NCBI RefSeq assembly: GCF_041817755.1
Contig: NZ_JBGYBX010000055.1
Coordinates: 1 to 64,000 of the forward strand
Source: Glaesserella sp041817755
Lineage (GTDB): Bacteria; Pseudomonadota; Gammaproteobacteria; Enterobacterales; Pasteurellaceae
Length of the DNA stretch: 64,000 nucleotides
Direction: 5' to 3'
The notes below the pieces were generated by a model. It worked only from the letters and a program-made list of their open reading frames with translations. It was not told where the DNA came from and searched no databases. How positions within the stretch are numbered: the stretch's first letter is position 1; each line of letters begins with the position of its first letter. The position numbers were made by a program, and so were the translations under genes. Positions 41,662 to 50,075 of the stretch are shown here, piece after piece.

Positions 41662-44232
41662 TTATTGAACAGCCACAATTCTCTCGTCTTGATAATCCAC
41701 CATCACATCTTTATTCGGTAATAATTTACCGGACAAAATTTGCTGTGCGAGCGTATTTTCAATCTCTTGTTGAATCGCACGTTTAAGCGGTCTGGCACCG
41801 AATAACGGGTCGAAACCTGCCGCACCGATATGATCCACCGCTGCATCCGTCACCGTTACATGATAACCACGTTCCGCCATGCGTTTAATTAAACGTTCAA
41901 GTTGGATTCTGGCAATTGCACGAATATTTTCTTTATCAAGCGGATGGAACACCACGGTTTCATCAATACGGTTAATAAATTCCGGTCGGAAATGTTTTGC
42001 CACTACGGTCATCACCACTTCTTTCATTTCATCGTAGGTCATTTGCTCCACATTTTCTTGGATCAAATGCGATCCCAAGTTTGAGGTCATAATGACGACG
42101 GTATTACGGAAATCCACGGTTCGACCTTGTCCGTCCGTTAAGCGACCGTCATCAAGCACTTGTAATAAAATGTTGAATACATCCGGATGCGCTTTTTCCA
42201 CTTCATCCAATAAAATGACGGAATACGGACGACGACGAACGGCTTCGGTTAAATAACCACCTTCTTCATATCCTACATACCCCGGAGGTGCGCCCACCAA
42301 ACGAGACACGCTGTGTTTTTCCATAAATTCGGACATATCTATACGCACCATGGCGTCTTCACTATCGAACAAGAAATTCGCCAACGTTTTGCAAAGTTCG
42401 GTTTTACCCACCCCGGTCGGACCAAGGAATAAGAAGGAACCAATCGGACGATTCGGATCCGATAACCCGGCTCGGCTACGGCGAATCGCATTTGCGACCG
42501 CATCTACCGCCTCAGCCTGTCCGACAACCCGTTTGTGCAACACATCTTCCATACGAAGCAATTTTTCTTTCTCGCCTTCCATCATTTTCGCAACCGGAAT
42601 ACCCGTTGCACGTGAAAGCACTTCGGCAATTTCTTCATCCGTTACCCGCGTACGCAATAATTGCATACCGTTGTCTTCGGACTCATGTTTTTCCGCTTCG
42701 CGCAGTTGTTTTTCCAATTCAGGAATCACACCGTATTGTAACTCCGCCATTTTTTCAAAATTGGCTTCGCGACGCGCCTGCTCCATTTGAATACGGGCAT
42801 TTTCCAATTTTTCTTTAATGTGTTGTGTGCCTAGTAATGCTGATTTTTCAGCTTTCCACACATCTTCAAGCTCGGCATACTCACGTTCGCGAGCGGTCAG
42901 ATCTTCACTTAATTTTGCAAGTCGTTGACGGCTGGCTTCATCATCTTCTTTCTGTAACGCCTGTTGTTCCAATTTTAATTGAATAATTCGGCGCTCCAAA
43001 CGATCCAATGGTTCCGGTTTGGAATCAATTTCCATACGTAAGCTGGAAGCCGCTTCGTCAATCAAGTCAATGGCTTTATCCGGTAATTGGCGGTCGCTGA
43101 CATATCGATGTGATAATGTCGCTGCGGCAACAATTGCCGGGTCGGTAATTTGTACATGGTGGTGAATTTCATAACGCTCTTTTAAACCGCGTAAAATCGC
43201 AATCGTATCTTCAACACTCGGCTCGTCCACCAATACTTTTTGGAAACGACGCTCAAGCGCGGCATCTTTTTCAATATATTGACGATATTCGTCAAGGGTT
43301 GTTGCCCCGACACAGTGTAATTCGCCGCGAGCCAGGGACGGTTTTAACAAGTTCCCCGCATCCATTGCACCGTCCGTTTTACCGGCACCGACCATGGTAT
43401 GAATTTCATCAATAAACAAGATCACTTGACCTTCTTCTTTTGCGAGTTCATTTAATACGGATTTCAAACGTTCTTCAAATTCACCGCGGTATTTGGCACC
43501 GGCAATTAACGCCCCCATGTCTAACGAAAGTACCCGCTTGTTTTTCAGTCCTTCCGGCACTTCACCGTTGACAATACGCTGTGCCAGCCCTTCGACAATC
43601 GCCGTTTTACCGACCCCCGGTTCACCGATCAGTACCGGATTATTTTTCGTACGGCGTTGTAATACTTGTACCGTCCGACGAATTTCTTCATCACGACCGA
43701 TCACCGGATCCAATTTGCCTGAGCGGGCGCGTTCGGTTAAATCTATCGTGTATTTTTGTAATGCTTGACGGGTTTCTTCCGCATTTTGGCTGTTCACGCT
43801 ATCCCCTCCTCGAATTTGGTTAATTGCCGTGGTGACTTTTTCTTTTGTTAATCCAAATTGTTTTAGCAATTTGCCTAATTCATTATCATCTAATGCGGCA
43901 AGTACAAACAATTCCGATGAAATAAAGCTATCACCGAATTGTTGCGCCAACTTATCACATTGATTTAACAAACGAATCAGTTGTTGTGACGGCTGTGTAT
44001 TCCCTCCGCTGACTTGCGGCATGCGCTTAATCACGGCTTCTACTTCGCTGATCAGCCGAGCAGGCGCTACATTCAACACGGTAAATAAAGGGGCTACGGA
44101 GCCGTCTTGCTGTTTAAGCAAAGCAAGCAATAAGTGCGCCGGTTCGATATAAGCATTGTCTTTTCCGACGGCTAAGGATTGTGCTTCTGCAATGGCGGAT
44201 TGAAATTTGCCGGTAAATTTATCGATATTCAT
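41662..44232 (-). CDS. clpB: Disaggregase chaperone ClpB
   Basis: ClpB is a hexameric AAA+ machine that works with DnaK to pull proteins out of aggregates. The 856 residues contain the N-terminal substrate domain (1 to about 150), the first nucleotide-binding domain (Walker A GEPGVGKT near residue 205, Walker B FIDEIHTMVG near residue 277), the middle coiled-coil domain (about 405-530), the second domain (Walker A GPTGVGKTE near residue 604) and the C-terminal lid. The gene has a sigma-32 promoter and a CRP-like site upstream. Confidence 0.98.
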   Translation of the reverse strand: MNIDKFTGKFQSAIAEAQSLAVGKDNAYIEPAHLLLALLKQQDGSVAPLFTVLNVAPARLISEVEAVIKRMPQVSGGNTQPSQQLIRLLNQCDKLAQQFGDSFISSELFVLAALDDNELGKLLKQFGLTKEKVTTAINQIRGGDSVNSQNAEETRQALQKYTIDLTERARSGKLDPVIGRDEEIRRTVQVLQRRTKNNPVLIGEPGVGKTAIVEGLAQRIVNGEVPEGLKNKRVLSLDMGALIAGAKYRGEFEERLKSVLNELAKEEGQVILFIDEIHTMVGAGKTDGAMDAGNLLKPSLARGELHCVGATTLDEYRQYIEKDAALERRFQKVLVDEPSVEDTIAILRGLKERYEIHHHVQITDPAIVAAATLSHRYVSDRQLPDKAIDLIDEAASSLRMEIDSKPEPLDRLERRIIQLKLEQQALQKEDDEASRQRLAKLSEDLTAREREYAELEDVWKAEKSALLGTQHIKEKLENARIQMEQARREANFEKMAELQYGVIPELEKQLREAEKHESEDNGMQLLRTRVTDEEIAEVLSRATGIPVAKMMEGEKEKLLRMEDVLHKRVVGQAEAVDAVANAIRRSRAGLSDPNRPIGSFLFLGPTGVGKTELCKTLANFLFDSEDAMVRIDMSEFMEKHSVSRLVGAPPGYVGYEEGGYLTEAVRRRPYSVILLDEVEKAHPDVFNILLQVLDDGRLTDGQGRTVDFRNTVVIMTSNLGSHLIQENVEQMTYDEMKEVVMTVVAKHFRPEFINRIDETVVFHPLDKENIRAIARIQLERLIKRMAERGYHVTVTDAAVDHIGAAGFDPLFGARPLKRAIQQEIENTLAQQILSGKLLPNKDVMVDYQDERIVAVQ

Positions 44233-44299
44233 AGTTTCCTCTCAATTCTGTTAATTAAATGATACTGACATCGAGGTTTTCCTCGTTTGACGAAACTAT

Positions 44300-44327
44300 A
44301 AATTGGGATTGTCAAGGGGATTTCAAG
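44300..44327 (-). promoter_or_regulatory. Sigma-32 (heat shock) promoter of clpB
   Basis: On the minus strand a perfect CTTGAAA -35 (44327-44321) is followed after 13 bases by CCCAATTT (44307-44300), close to the sigma-32 -10 CCCCATNT. The spacing is standard, and the predicted transcript begins about 60 bases before the clpB ATG. RpoH control of clpB is well established in gammaproteobacteria. Confidence 0.88.
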
Positions 44328-44333
44328 AGAAAA

Positions 44334-44349
44334 TGTGAAATAGATCACA
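44334..44349. promoter_or_regulatory. CRP consensus palindrome upstream of the clpB promoter
   Basis: TGTGA-N6-TCACA occurs exactly (TGTGAAATAGATCACA), with A/T flanks that also fit the CRP-N consensus. It lies 6 bases upstream of the sigma-32 -35 box; relative to the predicted clpB start its centre is near -49. It could modulate clpB by cAMP-CRP, or serve a second sigma-70 promoter not obvious by eye. Confidence 0.65.
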
Positions 44350-44376
44350 AAATCTTTGTAATACGTGAGGTAAATA

Positions 44377-44434
44377 ACAAGCGGTCTGATTTGAGCGGAA
44401 ATTTGCAAAATGTCGCTCAAATCAGACCGCTTGT
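44377..44434. terminator. Long inverted uptake-signal terminator between lpxA and clpB
   Basis: A 21-base perfect stem (44377-44397 with 44414-44434) begins on each arm with the uptake core ACAAGCGGT. The loop holds AAATTTGCAAAATG, part of the extended signal. It follows the lpxA stop by 16 bases on the minus strand and insulates the envelope cluster from clpB. The T run after the stem is weak, so its strength depends on the long stem. Confidence 0.85.
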
Positions 44435-44449
44435 AGCGAGAAAAGGAAA

Positions 44450-45244
44450 TTAACGGATGATTCCACGCGTAGAGCGTTTGAAGAAATCTAAGAATAAGCT
44501 GATTGCCGCTTCCGTTTTGGCATACTGTTCGATTTCCGGGATCACTTCTTCCAATGTTTTTCCGCTACGATAAATTAATTTGTACACGTTGCGAATAGCG
44601 TGCATCGTCGCTTTTTCAAAACCGCGGCGTTTTAACCCTTCCAAGTTTACGCCGAACGGCTGGGCATGGTTACCTTGCGCCATAACATACGGCGGAACAT
44701 CTTGGCTTACCATCGAACCGCCGCCAAGCATCACGTGCGAACCAATCACCACGAACTGGTGAATCGCTGACATTCCGCCGACAATGACAAAGTCATCTAA
44801 AGTAACATGACCTGCCAAGGTACCGTTATTGGCAATAATACAGCGGTTGCCGATTTGGCAATCATGAGCAATGTGACAGTTAATCATGAATAAGTTGTCG
44901 CTTCCGACTTTTGTCACACCGCCACCTTGCACGGTACCACGATGAATCGTCACGCTTTCACGAATGCGGTTACGATCGCCGATCACCGTTTTGGTCGGCT
45001 CGCCTTGATATTTTAAATCTTGGTTGATCTCTCCGATACTGGCAAATTGGAAAATATGGTTATCTTCCCCGATTTCCGTATCGCCTTGAATGACAACATG
45101 GGAATGAATTTTTGTTCTTGCGCCGATTTTAACGTCTTTACCTATTACACAAAACGGACCGATTTCAACATTCGGACCAATTTTCGCACCTTCCTCAATT
45201 ACCGCAAGAGGGCTGATTTTTGCTGAAGAATCAATTAGTTGCAT
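44450..45244 (-). CDS. lpxA: UDP-N-acetylglucosamine acyltransferase LpxA
   Basis: LpxA starts lipid A synthesis by moving a 3-hydroxyacyl chain from ACP to UDP-GlcNAc. The 264 residues form a left-handed beta-helix of hexapeptide repeats over roughly residues 1-185, with the catalytic His in NCHIAHDCQIGNRC near residue 122 and HQFVVIGSHVMLGGGS near residue 160, then a C-terminal helical domain. It is the last gene of the envelope cluster; the usual downstream lpxB is absent. Confidence 0.97.
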   Translation of the reverse strand: MQLIDSSAKISPLAVIEEGAKIGPNVEIGPFCVIGKDVKIGARTKIHSHVVIQGDTEIGEDNHIFQFASIGEINQDLKYQGEPTKTVIGDRNRIRESVTIHRGTVQGGGVTKVGSDNLFMINCHIAHDCQIGNRCIIANNGTLAGHVTLDDFVIVGGMSAIHQFVVIGSHVMLGGGSMVSQDVPPYVMAQGNHAQPFGVNLEGLKRRGFEKATMHAIRNVYKLIYRSGKTLEEVIPEIEQYAKTEAAISLFLDFFKRSTRGIIR

Positions 45245-45274
45245 AGGAGTAATTCCTCTACTCTCGAGTGGATA

Positions 45275-45742
45275 TTATTTGCGGGCACACATTAAGTCTG
45301 CTTCACAAACGACTTTACCGTCAACAAATGCTTTCCCTGTAAATAAGCTGATACCTCTGCGCTCTTTCAAGAAATTTACTTCGATCAGCATTTGATCTCC
45401 CGGTACGACAGGACGTTTAAAGCGGGCGTTATCAATCGAAGCGAAATAATAAAGTTCGTCTTCTCTTAACTTGCCGTAACTTTTTACTGCCAACACTCCC
45501 GTCGCTTGCGCCATGGCTTCCAAAATTAATACGCCCGGAAAAATAGGCTGTGTCGGAAAATGCCCGGTAAAGCACGGTTCATTGACGCTGACATTTTTCA
45601 CTGCTTTAAGCCATTTGCCTTCTTCAAAGTCCACAACGCGATCGACCAATAAAAACGGATAACGATGCGGAAGCATGGTCATGATTTCAGTTACTTCGAT
45701 AATTCTTGGTTCTCTGTTTTCTGTTTGTACTTCAGTTGTCAC
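45275..45742 (-). CDS. fabZ: 3-hydroxyacyl-ACP dehydratase FabZ
   Basis: FabZ dehydrates beta-hydroxyacyl-ACP in fatty acid elongation and competes with LpxA for the same substrate. The 155-residue hot-dog protein has the catalytic His in MLPHRYPFLLVDRV near residue 26 and the Glu in GHFPTQPIFPGVLILEAMAQ near residue 60. Compared with some relatives the N-terminus has a short extension (MTTEVQTENREPRI); a later start is possible. It lies between lpxD and lpxA as in most gammaproteobacteria. Confidence 0.97.
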   Translation of the reverse strand: MTTEVQTENREPRIIEVTEIMTMLPHRYPFLLVDRVVDFEEGKWLKAVKNVSVNEPCFTGHFPTQPIFPGVLILEAMAQATGVLAVKSYGKLREDELYYFASIDNARFKRPVVPGDQMLIEVNFLKERRGISLFTGKAFVDGKVVCEADLMCARK

Positions 45743-45775
45743 TCTAGACCTCTTAATTACGCTTTAATTAATACA

Positions 45776-46801
45776 TTATTCTGCCAAACGCTTTTCAACT
45801 GCTTTGAGGCGTTTATTCATTTCATCAATATTCATGGTCAATGCTGCGGTTTTACGCCATTCTTTATTCGGTTGCAACGGAATACCGGAAGAATAAATGC
45901 CTTTCTCGGTAATCGGTCTCATCACCATGCCCATACCGGTAATAATTGCACCGTCACAAATTTCCATATGACCATTGATTACGCTTGCTCCACCGATCTG
46001 ACAGAAGCGCCCTACTTTGAGACTTCCCGCCATAATCACACCGCCGGCAACCGCCGTACCGAAGCCGATATGAACATTATGGGCAATTTGGCAAAGGTTA
46101 TCAATAATGACATTGTCTTCAATGACGGTAGAATCTAAGGCTCCACGGTCAATACAGGTGCAAGCACCGATTTCCACTCGATTTCCGATGATAACGCCGC
46201 CGGTTTGCGGAATTTTAATCCATTGACCTTTGTCATTGGCATAACCGAATCCGTCACTGCCAATCACGGCGGAAGATTGAATTAAACAATCTCTCCCGAT
46301 TTGCACGTTATGATATACGGTTACATTTGCCCAAAGCTGGGTTCTTGCACCGATTTTCGTGTTTTTCCCGACAAAACAACCGGCACCGATAACTACATCA
46401 TCGGCAAGTTCGACACCACTTTCAATGACGGCATTTGCACCGATCGAAACATTATGACCTAATTTTGCCTCCGGAGAGATCACTGCACTCGATGCAATGC
46501 CTTGAGCGGCTTTAGGCGTGCTATCCATATATTGCGCCAATAATGCATAAGCGACGTAAGGATTTTTAACGATGATGAGATTTTGATCTTCCCGACAAAA
46601 TTCAACGTCCCCTTCACTTACAATGATTGCTCCCGCTTGGCTTTCCGCTAATTGGGGGCGATACTTTGCGTTTGAAATGAAGGTAATATGTGACGTATTT
46701 GCCTTTTCTAAAGGCGCAATACTTGAAATCACTAAATCGGCTTCACCTTTTAAGGTGCCGCCGATTTGCGCCGCTAAATCAGATAAACGGAAATTTGCCA
46801 T
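45776..46801 (-). CDS. lpxD: UDP-3-O-acylglucosamine N-acyltransferase LpxD
   Basis: LpxD adds the second 3-hydroxyacyl chain in lipid A synthesis. The 341 residues have an N-terminal uridine-binding domain (LSDLAAQIGGTLKGEADLVI onward), a hexapeptide-repeat beta-helix from about residue 100 to 290, with the catalytic His in DNLCQIAHNVHIG near residue 240, and a C-terminal helix ending MNKRLKAVEKRL. Its ATG overlaps the skp stop by one base (TAATG). Confidence 0.97.
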   Translation of the reverse strand: MANFRLSDLAAQIGGTLKGEADLVISSIAPLEKANTSHITFISNAKYRPQLAESQAGAIIVSEGDVEFCREDQNLIIVKNPYVAYALLAQYMDSTPKAAQGIASSAVISPEAKLGHNVSIGANAVIESGVELADDVVIGAGCFVGKNTKIGARTQLWANVTVYHNVQIGRDCLIQSSAVIGSDGFGYANDKGQWIKIPQTGGVIIGNRVEIGACTCIDRGALDSTVIEDNVIIDNLCQIAHNVHIGFGTAVAGGVIMAGSLKVGRFCQIGGASVINGHMEICDGAIITGMGMVMRPITEKGIYSSGIPLQPNKEWRKTAALTMNIDEMNKRLKAVEKRLAE

Positions 46802-47511
46802 TATTTACTCGCTGCCGGTTGAGCCGGCGTTTCATCAGGTTTGGTATCGTCCGATTTCGGTTTAATTACACCGCCTAACGCTTTAAACACCTCTTCGGTT
46901 AAATCATTCGCTTCATTTTGCGTATAAAGTACAGCGGTCGAATCCAATACTAATGTAAAGCCTTTCGCTTTTGCCGTATCGGAAATCGCTTTTTCGACTT
47001 CGGCGACTACGCTTTGTTGAATCTTAGCTTGCTTTTCGGCCAATTCACGTTGAATACCGCCAAATGTTTTTTGGAATTCTTCCACATTTTTTCTAAACGC
47101 AGCTTCACGTTTTTGAATAGCATCCACTTTATTTTGGAACGCTTTACCTTCTGCATTAATGGCATCTTGACGTTTCTTAATCTCTGCACTACGTAGTCTA
47201 GGCGCTTCTTTTTCTAATGCGGCAACTTTCTTCTTCATGGATTCCGAAACACTTTTTTCCTCTTCTTGCAATTTTTTTGCATCAGCGGCTAATTTTTTCT
47301 CTTCTTCCTCTAATTTTTTTTCCGCCTCGGCAAACTTAGCTTCTTCCGCCTTCATTTCTTTGACGAATTCAGAATTCGGATCCGTCAATAACGGGTGATT
47401 TTGTACTAAAAAATTAGGATTTGCGTATGCGATATTATCCGATGCATTGACTGCATTTGCGCTAAAAACAAGCGCTGCCGCTACTGTTGAAACTTTAAAC
47501 AACTTTTTCAT
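46801..47511 (-). CDS. skp: Periplasmic chaperone Skp (OmpH)
   Basis: Skp holds unfolded outer membrane proteins in the periplasm before BamA assembles them. The 236-residue precursor has a signal peptide (MKKLFKVSTVAAALVFSANA), then a long helical arm region rich in Lys, Glu and Ala at about residues 45-170, and the core with TAKAKGFTLVLDSTAVLYTQ near residue 190. It is about 75 residues longer than E. coli Skp: the helical arms are longer and a Lys/Pro/Asp tail (DDTKPDETPAQPAASK) ends the protein. It is placed between bamA and lpxD as expected. Confidence 0.94.
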   Translation of the reverse strand: MKKLFKVSTVAAALVFSANAVNASDNIAYANPNFLVQNHPLLTDPNSEFVKEMKAEEAKFAEAEKKLEEEEKKLAADAKKLQEEEKSVSESMKKKVAALEKEAPRLRSAEIKKRQDAINAEGKAFQNKVDAIQKREAAFRKNVEEFQKTFGGIQRELAEKQAKIQQSVVAEVEKAISDTAKAKGFTLVLDSTAVLYTQNEANDLTEEVFKALGGVIKPKSDDTKPDETPAQPAASK

Positions 47512-47550
47512 AAAATGTCCTTCTTAAATTGTTATAGAATAGATTTTAAA

Positions 47551-47616
47551 TTGAACCCTGCGATACCTCATGATTCTTTTACGAATTTAATGACATGTAT
47601 TATCGCAGGTGTTCAA
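47551..47616. repeat. Large imperfect inverted repeat between bamA and skp
   Basis: TTGAAC-CCTGCGATA-N3-CATG (47551-47572) is mirrored by CATG-N3-TATCGCAGG-T-GTTCAA (47594-47616). It can fold into a hairpin with three paired blocks of 6, 9 and 4 bases around a 21-base loop. It lies in the mRNA between the bamA stop and skp start and has no following T run on the minus strand, so it does not look like a simple terminator. Confidence 0.7.
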
Positions 47617-47629
47617 ACGTTGATATTAA

Positions 47630-50020
47630 TTAGAATGCACTACCGATACTAAATTGGAATTGCTCGATTTCATCACCGTCATATTTCTTGATTGGTTTTG
47701 CATAAGAGAACACTAACGGACCAATCGGTGAATTCCATTGGAACGCCACACCGGCCGACGCTCTAATGCGTTTATAGTCACCGTAATCCGGTAATGTCGG
47801 ATAAGTCTCTTGTTTCCATTTCGTATTCCAAACGCTTGCCGCATCGACAAATAATGATGTTCTTACATTATGTTGATATTTTTCGCTGACAAACGGAGTC
47901 GGTACAATAAACTCTAGACTTGCTGTTGCCATCGCATTACCACCGACAATATCACCGTTTACGGAGCTGAATGAAGCGTTACCGCTTGCATCACGGGTTA
48001 AATAAATCGCTTGCGGACCTACCGCACCATAAGCGAAACCTCTTAATGAACCGATACCGCCCGCCGAATAGGTTTGATAGAACGGTAGTTTTTTACTTCC
48101 GAAGTCGTTTGCATATGCAACGCCCATTCTGGTTGATACGACCCATTTATGTTCACGGTTTAACGGATAATAATTTCTAAAATCCGCACTGATTTTATAA
48201 TATTGGTTATCCGATCCCGGAATGGTTACTCTACCGCCGATACTTGCTACGCTACCTTTCGTCGGTAAGAATCCACGGTTTAAACTGTTATAATTCCAAC
48301 CAAATGAAAAATCGAAATCATCCGACTTAAACTTCTTATAAAAATCTAATGCCGGATCGATCTCATAGTTCATTGATTTAATATAAAGCTCACGATTGTA
48401 TTCACGACGAGCGTTTGTAATGGCATCATGCGTATAGCCTAAACCTAAGTAGTAGGAGTTATTTTCATCAACCGGGAAGCCTAACGTTCCGTTAATACCG
48501 TAAGTCTGACGCTTATATGCTGCGGAAATATCATTTTTCGAGTTATCATAATCTTCATAGAAAACGTTACCGCCCAAGCTGACTCCGTCTTTGGTAAAAT
48601 ACGGCTCGGTATAGCCTAAACTAATATTTGTACCGTAATCATTACGCGTACCGTTTAAACTGATGGTAGATCCCATGCCAAGAAAATTCTCTTGTTTAAT
48701 ACCGGCTTGATAACTCAACCCGCTTTCCGTACCGTAACCGATACCAAAACTGATGCTTCCCGTATTGCGTTCTTTAATTTTGTAGAGTAAATCAACTTGA
48801 TCCGACGCATTCGGCACATTCGGGTAACTCATTTCCACAGACTCATAAAAACCGGTACGTTCTAAACGTGCTTTACCTAATTCCGCCAAACTTGTGGATA
48901 ACCAAGTCGCTTCTTGCTGACGCATTTCACGACGAAGCGTTGAATCTGCCGTAACGCTATTTCCCTCAAAACGAATTTTTCTCACGTAAATACGATTACC
49001 GGCATCAACGACAAAACTAATACGCACCGTTTTGTTCTCTTCATCAAATGTCGGGTATAAATCGATCTTCGCCGAAGCAAAACCATTATCACCTAATACT
49101 TGCTTAATCCCGTCTTCAATTTTTTTCAATTCATCTTTGCGGAATTGCTCGCCCGGTCGGAAATCTTTCAGCAATGCATTTAACTCTTTATCCAGCTTTG
49201 CCGTATTTCCGATGATACGAACTTCACTGACGTTATACTGTTCACCTTCCTGTAGCTTATAGGTCAAGGTTACGTCTTTTTTATCATCGCTAAATTGAAC
49301 GTCACTTTTTTGAATATTGAATTTTGCATAGCCTCTGTTCATATAGAAATTGCGAAGATTTTCTAAATCTTGATTATACGCCTGTTGTTCAAATTTACTG
49401 CTTTCAAAAATATTCCACCATGATACGTCCGGTTGGATATCAAGTTGTTTCGTTAACTCTTTAGCACTGAATGCCTGATTACCTTCAAAATTGATAACTT
49501 TGACGTAAGACACATCGCCTTCTTTAATATCCAGTTTAATATTCATTCCGCCCGATTCGGCTTTTGTTACGACGGAATCAACCGTCGCATTATAACGACC
49601 GATGGAATGATAGTGTTCGATTAAGGCTGATTTAAACTCTTCTAATTTTGCCGCATCGAATACTTCACCTTTTGTAATCAAATTTGCTTTTAAATTTTGC
49701 TCTAAAGGCTCTTTCGGAATTGCCGAGTTACCCTCAATATCCACATTATTAATCACCGGATATTCTGCAACTTTAATCACTAAAGTATTGCCTTCACGCG
49801 TAGCCCGTACATCGGCAAAGCGTTTTTGAGTAAACAGTTGTCTCACGACGTTTGCAACGTCATTATCCGTAGCCGTTTGACCGATTTTTACCGGCAATGT
49901 GGAAATAATCGCCGCACCGGTTGCAGGTTGGACACCATCAACGCGAATCTCTTTAACGACAAAAGGCGCAGCTGCAACACCGTTTGCAACTAAAAGTGTA
50001 GAGAGTAATAGTTTTTTCAT
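47630..50020 (-). CDS. bamA: Outer membrane protein assembly factor BamA
   Basis: BamA folds and inserts beta-barrel proteins into the outer membrane. The 796-residue precursor has a signal peptide (to about residue 18), five POTRA domains (residues 20 to about 420, beginning FVVKEIRVDGVQ) and a 16-strand barrel. The conserved lid-lock motif is seen as GGIGSLRGFAYG near residue 652, and the protein ends in phenylalanine (QFSIGSAF), the usual outer membrane protein signal. It is the D15/Oma87 antigen homologue. It lies between rseP and skp as in other members of the family. Confidence 0.98.
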   Translation of the reverse strand: MKKLLLSTLLVANGVAAAPFVVKEIRVDGVQPATGAAIISTLPVKIGQTATDNDVANVVRQLFTQKRFADVRATREGNTLVIKVAEYPVINNVDIEGNSAIPKEPLEQNLKANLITKGEVFDAAKLEEFKSALIEHYHSIGRYNATVDSVVTKAESGGMNIKLDIKEGDVSYVKVINFEGNQAFSAKELTKQLDIQPDVSWWNIFESSKFEQQAYNQDLENLRNFYMNRGYAKFNIQKSDVQFSDDKKDVTLTYKLQEGEQYNVSEVRIIGNTAKLDKELNALLKDFRPGEQFRKDELKKIEDGIKQVLGDNGFASAKIDLYPTFDEENKTVRISFVVDAGNRIYVRKIRFEGNSVTADSTLRREMRQQEATWLSTSLAELGKARLERTGFYESVEMSYPNVPNASDQVDLLYKIKERNTGSISFGIGYGTESGLSYQAGIKQENFLGMGSTISLNGTRNDYGTNISLGYTEPYFTKDGVSLGGNVFYEDYDNSKNDISAAYKRQTYGINGTLGFPVDENNSYYLGLGYTHDAITNARREYNRELYIKSMNYEIDPALDFYKKFKSDDFDFSFGWNYNSLNRGFLPTKGSVASIGGRVTIPGSDNQYYKISADFRNYYPLNREHKWVVSTRMGVAYANDFGSKKLPFYQTYSAGGIGSLRGFAYGAVGPQAIYLTRDASGNASFSSVNGDIVGGNAMATASLEFIVPTPFVSEKYQHNVRTSLFVDAASVWNTKWKQETYPTLPDYGDYKRIRASAGVAFQWNSPIGPLVFSYAKPIKKYDGDEIEQFQFSIGSAF

Positions 50021-50061
50021 CGAAATGATCCTATTAGTTTGTAAAATTATTCTGTAATCTA

Positions 50062-50070
50062 ACCGCTTGT
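50062..50070 (-). repeat. DNA uptake signal core between rseP and bamA
   Basis: Single perfect ACCGCTTGT in the 55-base rseP-bamA spacer; no second copy is nearby, so it does not form a hairpin. Confidence 0.8.
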
Positions 50071-50075
50071 TAGGG

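Noticed and set aside
42350..42790. 146-codon plus-strand frame inside clpB
   Set aside because: It is antisense to the conserved clpB coding region, with no start site or similarity, so treated as a shadow.
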